Of a stretch of DNA of 64,000 nucleotides, positions 33,101 through 44,805 are shown one piece after another. Where the stretch lies: the NCBI GenBank assembly GCA_029204225.1, contig CM055108.1, positions 5,457,599 through 5,521,598 of the forward strand. Direction: 5' to 3'. This DNA comes from Diphasiastrum complanatum. Taxonomy: Eukaryota > Streptophyta > Lycopodiopsida > Lycopodiales > Lycopodiaceae. The translations under genes and the position numbers were made by a program. Below the pieces are notes generated by a model. It saw only the letters and a list, made by a program, of their open reading frames with translations. It did no database searches and had not been told where the DNA came from. Position 1 is the first letter of the stretch. Every line of letters starts with the position of its first letter.

Positions 33101-36100
33101 AGAGGTTTAGCTGATTAGGGCTAGGATCATGATGAGATTGGCCAAGCTTATCCAAATGTCAGGTCACTACTGAAAATTCTCGGTGTCCTTTTCCTTCTGC
33201 TAATATGGCCCCAAGGACCTAATCACAATCTCTAGGGAAAAAAAAAATAATTGGAGTGCCAGAGACCCCAAGCTCAATGTAGGACTTGTAGATTGCCTAA
33301 ACCTCTCCTTGCCCCTCAAAAAGACATTGTCCCATTACAATTTGTTCATTTAAACTGATCTAGGTTACAGAAAAAAACTGGCAGTTCCGAGTAGAATGGA
33401 GTAAGTGGCATGGTATTTAAGGCATGCTTTCTTTAAAGAAGCTGTCAGGCATTCCTCTAGTCAATTGGTTTTTCCCTCAAGTTCCTGCTACGTTTGCCTA
33501 TTATCCTTTTTGCAACACAAGGCTTAAGTTGTCAGAAATGCATTCCAACAACGACAACAAAACTTTGATCCTATCAAGTCCATATCAACACTAAGGTGTG
33601 TGTGTGTGTGTTTTGAGGGGGGGGGGTGGGGCTTGTTGAAGCATTGCAAGCCAAACTCAGATGCTTCTGATGCATACATTGTTGAAGCTTTTAAAAACAA
33701 CAAAGTGCACCATACCCAACAGAACTTGATTCTGGTTTTGACTTTCACACAATGTAGTTGCAAATTTTGCAAATTATAAAAACAGCTTCAGCTTTCAGAA
33801 CGCAAGAGCAGGATGATGTGAACCTTTTGACAAGTGCATGAACTTGTGAGGACCCAGAACTATTGTCACCTTCACCATACAATATGTCAAGACACAGACT
33901 TACAAAACACCTGCATTTATGTACATTGCAGACATATGCTGCAAATGAAAATTCTAATAATATACCAAAATGAATTATGAGTTGGAGCACTATGGTATTC
34001 CAAAAAGTGTTAGTCGATGCAAGCAGGACTAGGGTGTTAATCATGCTCTTGCAAAGACACCTAAAGATTTTCTCATACACATCAAGCTAATTCCGTTGAT
34101 GATATGAAATGGCATCATTACTCACAATTTCCATAAAAACATTTTGTACGTCTTGACATTGTTGAAGGGAGATGGGCACCTTAAGAATGATACTGTCATT
34201 TCATCAAAATTGATAGGTATACCGTCAAAAACACATTAAAGACAACTGCAGCAGTTTTTAACAGCACTTTCAAACTCCTTGAATCTTGTCAGTTTGTACT
34301 ATAGTTCCATCATGTATGGAATGGACACAACGAACATCGTTCTGTATTTACCATTCTCCTTTTTGAAAAAAGAGATTGTTTTCAAGAATAGTTTGTTTTT
34401 TCATGTTCCATATCTAATGTAACATGTTCCATACATATTGAATGGAATGTACACTGCCCAGTGCCAAAATGTACAAACGGGTCTAAGCTTTGAGCCTATT
34501 CAAAACAGCAATATCCAACATGTTGATGAACACCACATTATCCAGCATGTTGAGTGCCACATTATCCAACACTTCCCAGCTCGCACCCATCAATACATAT
34601 AGAATTTATAGAGTAATGTTTGACAAACAGCAACCTCATAAAACCAAATAATCAATGTAAGAATTTCCTAAAGAACTGTAACTCAAAAACCTCTTCATTT
34701 CACCATATCTAGGCCACATAGGATAAAATGGCTGACAAAAAAAATGCACAAAAAATTCCCCAAATCCAAAGACCAGAATCTGGCGTGGGTCATCAACAGA
34801 AAGTTATAAATAATTATTGTGAATTTCAAAAGGTTTTCCAATACAAACACAAGGGACACAGAAAACTATAAGCTGTAGTTTGGTAGCATAAGATATGGGC
34901 ACATACGGAATGACATTTCATAAGTGTCACATACATAGTTTTATTGTTTTTCAAGAATACGTTAGAAGCATATATATATTTCTTGAAATCCTTTTTTTTG
35001 AACTCCAAAAGAAGTGATACGTGACTCTCAATCCTCAAAGACTGGCATATTCAGGTGCCTCGATTTTCAGAAAGTGGCCTCAATCTGCAAAACATAGCAG
35101 GTGCCTTGATCCTGCTTCCTCAAAAACTTGGATCAGAAACCAGCGGAACTCAATTTGTAAAAACTGGTGGAATTCTTACCTTGATCCTCAGGAACCACCA
35201 GAATTCGATGTAGAATGCCAAATCCCAAGGAAGTAGTGGAACTCAATCTAGTGAAGGTTTTAGACATAGATTTTGCCATATCCTCAGAAACATTGATGCT
35301 TCATGGTTTAAGGTTTAGGGCCAAGCTAGTGAAACTTGGGTTCAGGGTAAAAGTAGCCTTGATCCTTGGGAATCAGAAAAATCGCCATGGATTTGTTTTT
35401 TCACATAGGAGGTTTTGCAAAGGGAGTTTTTAAAAAAATGTGCAAAAGACTGAGGAAATCTGCATACGAAGTTTTTTGCATGATAGGTTGTTTTGGCATA
35501 ATGTTCCATACTGTATAACCTGTACCAAAAGGTACGGCACGGCATTCTATGCTAAAAGCAATACTTTCTCATCATTGAAGCTTCTTATAGGCTATACAGA
35601 ATACAGAACAAGATCAATAATTAGATTCAGACATTAGTACTAGATAATGATAACAAAGGCCTGTAAACCTACCTTAATGGTGACATCTTCATTGCCGTCA
35701 GCAACAACCACTCTTATTGGAGGACAATCATGGTCAGCATCCATGAAGAGCTCTTGAACAGCACGTAGTGAGTTTTTTAATAGCTCAAAAATCATTTGGT
35801 GAAGATGAGTTGGTACATATCTGCACAAAAAAGCTTAAGAGTCAAGAGAGCTTATCATTTTCTTGATTTCAGTTTAATTAAATTATCTGATTGATTTTGT
35901 ACCTTTGCACCAAAAATAGTGGAAATGTCATTGAGAAAGAGTGATTGAGAAGGTAAGGAAATGAAACCCTTGGGTGTCTACATCTCTTTCCATGTTATTT
36001 ATGCCTATTCCAGATTGTGCTTAGCCCAGCATAACAAGTAAATGGTCTACCATCCTGAGTCCCGACTTTCAGAGAAAAACATGTATTTTCAATTTGCATC

Positions 36101-39100
36101 GATAACTAACATACAATCATTCTTGAAAAGCCGCCTCAAATATTCTAGAAAACAAGTATACAAACAAAAACAACCACTCTTAAACTTATCCATGTCGTTA
36201 CTCATTCAATTTTGTGAACTCTCTTTTTGACATATTACAGGTAAACAGGAAGAAATGAATTTTTTTATCATTATCCTGATACTTTTTGTAGAAATAAATA
36301 GGAAAGCCTTACACTGACCTTGACCTATGGTCCATGTGATATATCTATCCATGCTTTAATGCAAAGGCCAACAGAATTTGGACAAACCTAGACTTACACG
36401 GTCTACTGCCCAAGTGCTTTTGTTGCTCCAATGGATCGGCAATCTTATGCTACACTTGCGAGAGAGGATTTGAGTAACACAATCCATTTTAAGTTGAAGA
36501 CAAGACTGTAAACATTTGACCTTAGATCTCATTTACAAAGAATGTCATCTAGACGAACCATGGCAAAGTCCTGTGGTACTGTTCTACGCATTTCAATGCC
36601 ACTTATTTTAACGACCCAAACCAGGAAAGATGTTAAAAGATTTGCCAGTGGTGGTCTGACACCAGCCAGCCACAGACAAAACTTCTTGATAACATTACCA
36701 TTACAGAATTAGGCTTATGCGCATATCAGCTTTTCATGAAATCTGTTTATCATTCTACTGCCGATGGACAGTCTGAGGTAGTTATGGACTCGGCTCATTA
36801 CATTCGCCACGTCCATTTACATTTACTTAATGCATAAGCAAGCCTTGGGCCCTTTTTTATTCATTATTGACACTTAGACTTTATGGTTGGCCTTGGGCCT
36901 TATTAATCATTATTTGGACATTTGGACATATTACTGGAGAGTGGGGGCCTTCTTGGAGGGCGCACTATTATCCCTCCCAGTTGGGCCCTTGCCACTGAAA
37001 GCTTCTTTTTTAGGGCTTTCTTTAGGCTATAAGTAGGGAATCTGTGTCATTTGTTATTCAGCTATGATATTGATCTCTCTCCTCTTTAGTCTCTTTAAGC
37101 TCTCTTTTTTGCTTTCTAGACTAATTCCTGCTTATGTCCTGCTTTCATAGATCAGCCATAGCATAATTGTGGTCTTGTTCGTAACTTGGTATCAGAGCAC
37201 TTTCCTGATTGCTGAATTTCAGATCTGATTTTCTGATTGGGCGCTCATTTTCCTTGCTGATTTTTTTTTTCTCTCTTTGCTGAGGGCTTTTATCTCTTTG
37301 CTTCAGCAACATTCAGCACAATTTGGAGGACCAGCTCCCATCAGAGCATTTTCCTTGGTGGAGCTTTAGCAGATAGTTAGTGGAAGTACTTCCGCTAAAT
37401 TTGGCGGCCAGAAAAAAAAAAATTGGGCAGATTATTTCCGACGCCCAAGTTCCAACCCTCCATCACCCATTTCTAGCTTGTTTGCAGGCTCTCCAACGTC
37501 CAATTTCCTCATCTCTTTCGTCCGTTCCTCCTTCCATTTTCAGCCCTCTCTTCACTTTTGTTTGCAGGCTGTCCAACCCCTTCATACTTGTCACTTTCGT
37601 CCGTTTTTGTCTCTGTTTGCAGCCATTTTTCATTTGCAAGCTGTCAGCGCCCATCCCCCTCCAATTTTACTTCATTCCACCTCCGCTTGCTACCCCAAAT
37701 CCACATTTGATTGCAGACTCATCACCACCCTCATACTTGTTGTTTTTCCAGCCTTTACATTTGCTGTCCGGAGGCTGTCCAACGCATTTTTACAGCCTTC
37801 ATATTCGCTGTTTTCCAGCCTTTTCGACGCATTTTTTACAGCATCCCTTGCAGCATTACTTGGTGGCTGTCCAGCGCCCCATTTGGCCCCAATTCTTGGC
37901 AAAAATTTCCAGCTCCAATGCAGTTCCTTGACAGATTTGATCGGTGGCTGTCCGTGCACATTTCCAGCAGCTTTCTACAGCCTATACGCAGTTCATTTCG
38001 CATAATTTCCAGCTACAAAGTGGCCCAAAAACAGTTTTTATCTCTATTTGGTGGCTGCCCGGTATCTCTTCATTTTAGTACCGTTTTCAGCACGCTCTCG
38101 TTTGGAGTTGCAAGGTACTACCTACACTATTTGTTACGTCTTTTCATTGGCGTACATGTTGTGACGACTTATGTCCTCTCCTTCAGTTCGCGCCCACTTG
38201 ATTAGCGTCTTGCCTGGCTTAACTTTCTGCCTGTGGCTGTTGTTTTGTTAATTCCATTCCATTTTGTTGTCTTTTGTTATTTGTTATTAGTTTCCGTTCC
38301 ATTTGCGTTTCAATTCCATAATTCATTTTCATCGTCGATTTCATTTTTCACTTTTTCTTCGTTTTCTACGCTCCATTATAAAATATAAAAATAAAAACCA
38401 CCCAAATTATTTGGATCATTGGGTTACATATTCTTTTCCGCTACTTTTAATTTTATTTTTTATCATGACTTCTGATTCTCGATCTCTAATCCCTTTAGAT
38501 TATCTTTTTGTTTTTAATAGTGATATATCATCTGAACATATGTTCGACAAATGGCTCACATGTCTTCAGTATTACTTTGATACTTCTCGGCCAACAGGTC
38601 GAAGTGGTTTGACTATGTCCATTCTCATCCGCCTATCTCTGAGTGGCATGACTTTCTACCAGTACTTCGCCTTCTTATATTTTCCAATGATAATTCTGTA
38701 ATTGTTCCTCCTGTCGCTCTTACGAGTGGTATTATAGGTCTTGAGAGTTCTACTCCTTCTGATTCCTCTTGTGAGCATTCTTCCATATGCAAGGTTCCAT
38801 TTTCTTGTGCAGGACAACTAGAGATAGAGTCACACATTTCTAGCGATTCACATGAGGTTGATTCACACATTGCTAGCGATACACATGAGGATGATTCTAT
38901 ATCACACAGTGTGAGCGAGTTGCCTGATTTACTTGAGATAGTTATTGATCTACCTGAGCTCGTCATTGTATCCCATAGTGAGTCAGAGTCACATATACAG
39001 GTCCTACTGATGCTGATTCACATATACAGGTTGCGGCTAATATGGTCCTTGATACTGATATAGCATGCTATGATACTATTGATGATGTCGTTGCATGCTT

Positions 39101-42100
39101 TGATGGTGCTACTGATGATGTCGTTGCATGCTTTGATGGTACTATTGATGATGTTGTTGCATGCTATGATATTGTTCCATGCTTTGATACTGATATAGTA
39201 TGCCTTGCTACTATTGTCGATGTTGCATGCTTTGATATTGTTGTTGAGTACTTTGATGCTACTCATGTTCAAGCGCCATGCTATAGATGTTGTCGCCTAT
39301 GCTCCTTATTTTGATATTATTCATGGGTCTACGGTTGCTCTTTCAGATGCTTTGGCTACTCCAGTGGATCTCCATATGGCATATGGTTATACATTTCTAT
39401 ATTTCTTTAGTGGATACAGGCAGTACACATTCATTTATTATTAGTTACATTTCCACCAGGATTCGTGCTACACATGTTCCTGCTTCCCAACCTCTCAGTG
39501 TTGAGGTTGCTCGTTCCCATTCTTTTCCGAGTTCTCAGATGTTTTAGGGCTTGGATTATAGCATTGGTGATTTTTCTGGTCAAGCAGATTTCTACATCAT
39601 TCCTCTGGAGCGCTATGACATTATTTTTGGTGCAGACTGGTTCTCTTCACTTGGTACTGTTGCTGTGGATCTCTCTCAGCAGACACTTTCCGTTACTCAT
39701 GTTGGTCAGCATCATTCACATGTTGGTATTGATTCCCAAGGTGACTATCAGTTGGTTACCGGGAAGCAGTTTATGCGGAGCCTACCAAAGGCTCACGATG
39801 CAGCTCTTCTTTCCATTCAGAGTACATCAGTTGTTGCTTCACTTTCACCATCCGTGGGTCCTCTTCCTCAAATTGACGCTGCTCCGGATTTACAGGTCGT
39901 TGTTGCGTGCCTTGCGCCTATATGCCTTGATTCACAAATATCGTATTCAGTGGTCATTCCTGGTTTCATTGATATTGAGGCCGTATACCATGGTGGTATT
40001 TCTACTATTGCTTTTGCGCATACCTCAGATAGCCCTCCTGGTTCGGTGGTTGGTGCAGTATCTTCTCCATTGGTCTCTATATCTCCATCTCTTGAGTCCG
40101 TTATGGCCGATGTTCCTGCTGATTTCTATGGGGTTCTTCACGGGTCCACGTTTGATGGTTCCCTCGCAATTGGTGATCAAGTTGTACCTTCTTTCACTTT
40201 ACTCCATGGATCTATGCTTGAGGTTTGTGATCTGCCTCATGATATTTCTACGGTTCCTGACATGATTCATGCGCCTTTGGCCCTTACCGTTACACATTTT
40301 CCATCCGAGGATATTTGCCAGATGGTCACTATTACTTATCTAGGGTATTTATATGCTGGGATCTTTCTAGATGAGTACACGGGCATCCTTCAGTCTCTTG
40401 GTGTTTCTACATATAGGTTTGGTGCAGTCCATGCCGATGGTATACACTTTTGGGCTTTTTATGCATTAGAGGTTTTTCATGCGACTGATTCCTTTTTACC
40501 TCTTGATATTTGGCATTCCTGGTTATTACGTATCGCTTGGATTTCATTTGAACCTATTGCTCACACTACTGCTTCATTTTCAGCTATGGATATATGGCAT
40601 TCTTGGTTATTACGTATAGCTTGGTTTTCATTTGGACCTGTTGATTGGAGCTAATTTTTCCATATTACTGATCGCCTATGGTGCGGATATCTCTATGATT
40701 ATGCATGTGGCTCTCTATCTATTCCTTGGATTGTTGCTCATTGTCAGGCTTGGCATATCCTGATGGCTTAGTCTTGGACCTTTTGGAGCTTTTGGTATGC
40801 TGCTCTTCTCGTGATATGGGCCTTGAGGGTATCGTGTGCCATTGCTACTTCTCATTCATGGGCCTTATGGATACCTTGGGCTTTTGACCATGCTGGTGCA
40901 TATTTCTCCATTTTAGCTATCCTTTGTTAGGATGATCTCTTTATGCTCCATGTTTCCTGGCATATCGCTTGCTTTTCCATGCTGTTACAGCGTGCCTGTC
41001 ATTCTGTTTATGTTCCAGCTTGAACCTGTTGCGATCCAACAAAATGGCAGTTTTTTTTCGATGTTGGGTTTAGGGTTGTTGTAAGCAATTGAATGTTGTG
41101 AATGCATATGTGGAATCCGAATGTTGTTGCTACCAATGGAATGTACTGACATGTGATTGTTTGCTTCCTCTTTTGCAGGTCTGATACATTGACAGATTCA
41201 CACGATGCCGGAGGCATTTGGTCAGAGGTTGAGTTGACAGAGGGGGATGTGGCTACGCACCAGGGATCTGGTGCCTGCAGATGGAGATGCCTGAATTGTG
41301 GTGGGGTCTTTACTGGTTCTCCCACTTGCTACAGCTCGGAGGATGGGCATATCCATTTGCCCTCGCATATCAGATGCAGAGGTGGAGAGATTGATGGACA
41401 CATTCGGGCCCGATGGTAAGTCTCTTGAGCCGTTGAGACCATTTTAGAACTCTATTCACAGGTCAATGGCAGGAGCAGGGACTAGAACAGGTCTAGGACC
41501 TAGTACAGGTGCAGGGTCCAGTGTAGGTGTAGGGCCTAGAGCAGATGCAGTGGCAGGGCCTAGTCACACGGGGGGGATGTTCCTAGAGCTACCAGCACAC
41601 ATGCAGCCTCTCGACCTGTTGTTCCTTCCCTCTCATCCATCGTCGTCATCAGCTGCGGATGCACCGCTTACAGAGCCAGATCTTGCCACAAAGGGGCACA
41701 GAGATCCAGCAAGTGATGCTCCACGGTCAAACACACCCTCAGTGCACCCATCTGTTGCCTCTGGCGGGCTTGCTAGACCGAGAGAGCCCTTTGTGCAACA
41801 GAGAGGGGTTAGGTCAGGCAGCAGACCCGGTGCACTCGACTTGTTGGTCAGTTCTTTTACAAGTGCGGCATTCCTTTTGTTGTTGCTGACACTTGGGTAT
41901 TCAGGGAGCTCTATGCGCAGATTGCAGCAGTGGATGCTACATGGAGGCCTCCCAAGCGAGAGGCACTGCAAGGCAGGATGCTTCGTCAGGAGGAGGAGAC
42001 CATCATGCGGGAGCTGAGTTCCATTCGCTCAGTGTGGCAGACGTAAGTACTTTGTCTCTTGAAACTCTTTGCTTCGGATCCATTTTGCCAGTCACACACA

Positions 42101-43511
42101 ATATTGAGTGATGGATGGTCGGCGATCCGTCATCAATATCTTGGTTTCTTCCCCGCTTGGCACAATCTTCCTGCATGGCATGGATGCCACTCGAGGTGGT
42201 GCAGCCATCACAGCCAACTTCATATGGGAGGCTGTGAGAGATGTGATTGTTGACATTGGGGTGGAGCACGTGGTTCAGGTTGTCACAGACAATGCCACGA
42301 ACTATAAGCAGATGGAAGAGATTTTGATGAAAGAGCACCCCACCATTGTATGGACACCATGTGTTGGACACTGCATAGACCTCCTCATTCATGACCCGTG
42401 TGCACTATTATGGATCAGAGAGGTATAATTTTTGCCATTTGCTTTGCTATCTTCCTTGACGCTTGCTCCATGTTGCTAAACCCATCTCAACGGTTATCTA
42501 AACTTTCTACTGGGATGTCTGTGTTGCAGATCACTTCTCAGGCCATGCGCAGCGTGCTAGCCCTATTCCGCACCTCCTCGCCACTCGACCTGAAGAAGCC
42601 AGCACCCACCCGCTTTGCCTAATACTTCTTGGTTCTAGAGCGACTGATAGCAGTAAAGGACCCATTGCCGCGGATGGTCTCTAGCGAGGCCTTCGGGGAC
42701 TTTAGAGGCATCAACGTAGATGCGACATTTTTCCAGGCCAATGTGTTTGGAGATGAGTTCTAGACACATGCAGAGGAGCTTGTGGGGGTCCTTCGACCCA
42801 TTTTCTATGTGTTGCGCTTGGTAGACCGTGAGGGGTGCATTTACGAGTTCGTGGACAGCATCGGCAAGGCGATTCAGACGTCAGCCTTGTATGAGGAGGT
42901 AGGGGCAGAGGCAGAGGCAGAGGAAGGGCATCACCACCACCAACATCACCCTCTTCCTCAGAGAGCGAGCCCTTGCTTTATAATATTAACCCTCAAACCC
43001 CATCTGGTACAAAAAGCATGTAGACTGTCTAACTGTCTCTGTAAGCCCTCTCTAGTCGGAAAAACTAGAGCCACATCATCTGCATAAAGAAGGATGGCAA
43101 TCAGAATGTCACCAAGCCTACAACCTGTATCACCACACTGCTCAATGACTCTCGAAGGGAAGGACAATGAAGCAGTAGTATGAAGAGATGTGGTCAGAAA
43201 GTCAGCTTGTGTTTCTAATGGGCTATCATGGGGAAAGTGTCGTAGTAAGGAGTAAGAGGGAGATGGTGAGGATAATATAGAACCTAGATGGAAAGACATG
43301 AAAGAGTGGTCAGAGAGAGTAGTGGGGAGAATTTGGAAATGTGATATCAATGGGATAAGGGATGGTGACCCCATGAGGTAGTCAAGGACACTGTGTCCGC
43401 CACTGTGGGGATGGCACGTGTAGTTGCTCGAATCAGGCCAGCAAGCTAGGCCACTATAAATGGCTAACTCATGGGCTTCGCCAAGCTGCAACAAGTACTC
43501 TGCATACACAG

Positions 43512-43560
<49 letters not shown>

Positions 43561-44059
43561 CTCAATATGACTTGCCGTGGTTTGCATGCCAAATTCAAAT
43601 GGGTCTAGTATGGTAAGGAAATCCTAGTATGCTGTGAGTTGCTACGATTGAAACAGTAAGGCTTGTATTTTGGATGGTTTCAAAGAGAGAGAGAGATCTT
43701 GTAAGGCGACATACCACATATATTGTCTTTCAGCTTTTCTAGCAAATGTTCCAGACAGTTCGTGGCTTTGTGGAAGTTGCCTTTGTAGAATTTGTCATAT
43801 TGATGCAGATGATGATCTTGGGCTTAGAAATGTGACTCGCGCGATCGTGGATATCACACTTATTGTCTGCAACTGCCTCTTCAATCAATACCAGTAGGCA
43901 ACTGGTTTAGACAACAAAGAAAAATTTAGAAATGTATGCATAGAGGCTCAATATGACTTGTCGTGGTTTGCATGCCGAATTCAAATGGGTCTAATATGGT
44001 AAGGAAATCTTGGTATGCTATGAGTTGCTAAGGTTGAGACAATAAGGCTCGTGTTTTTG

Positions 44060-44113
<54 letters not shown>

Positions 44114-44734
44114 CAATATGATTTGTTGTGGTTTGCATGCTAAATTCAAATGGGTCTAGTATGGTAAGGAACTCCTGGTTTACTATGAGTTGCTATGGTT
44201 GAAACAGTAAGGCTCGTGTTTTGGATGGTTTGAGAGAGAGAGAGAGAGAGAGGCTCAATATGATTCGTCGTGGTTTGCATGCTAAATTCAAACGGGTCTA
44301 GTATGGTAAGGAACTCCTGGTTTACTATGAGTTGCTATGGTTGAAACAATAAGGCTTGTGCTTCTGGATGGTTTGAGAGAGAGAGACTCAATACGATAGG
44401 AGATGCTTCCCGTACCGATTTCAAATGGTTCAGTCTGGTTCCTTCAGATGGTTTGCTGGAGTTGCTATGGTTCAGTACAGTTTGTCATGATTTTAGATGG
44501 TTCAGTATGGCTCCCAATCAGTGCATGTCTAATCAATGCATCAGAAACATATAAGATTGTATTTGCGAAAAGTAGGCCTATACAGTGCATAAATTTTTTT
44601 GCATAAAATACCACCTAAACAACCCATGAAAATCCTGTTTTTTGACACCTATATTACAATTTTTTTTTTAGAAAAACCATTCTGGGGTCATGTTCCGGAA
44701 CGCATTCCGGAATGGACCTTACTTACACACACAC

Positions 44735-44805
<71 letters not shown>

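Larger units (their letters stand above)
36781..41026 (+). mobile_element. Non-autonomous Ty3/gypsy derivative, copy B (in PDK intron 3)
   Basis: 5' LTR (36781-37185), primer-binding site (37186-37199), leader, a short gag-like start, Asp/Cys- and His/Ser-rich repeat regions, aspartic protease and Trp-rich segment. Protease and Trp-rich parts lie in one frame. The 3' LTR is missing; hAT sequence follows. It lies antisense to the kinase gene. It shares leader, protease, Trp-rich block and LTR with copy A but has a different gag part. Confidence 0.83.

Noticed and set aside
39465-40265. 266-codon Leu-rich frame
   Set aside because: Out-of-frame shadow of the copy B protease/Trp-rich frame.
36781-41026. 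An env-like gene in copy B
   Set aside because: The Trp-rich segment is hydrophobic in part, but no signal peptide, cleavage site or coiled coil is visible, and it lies inside the polyprotein frame rather than after integrase.
42900-42955. His-rich stretch (HHHHQHH) as a metal-binding domain
   Set aside because: Low-complexity end of the hAT relic; stops and element junction close by.
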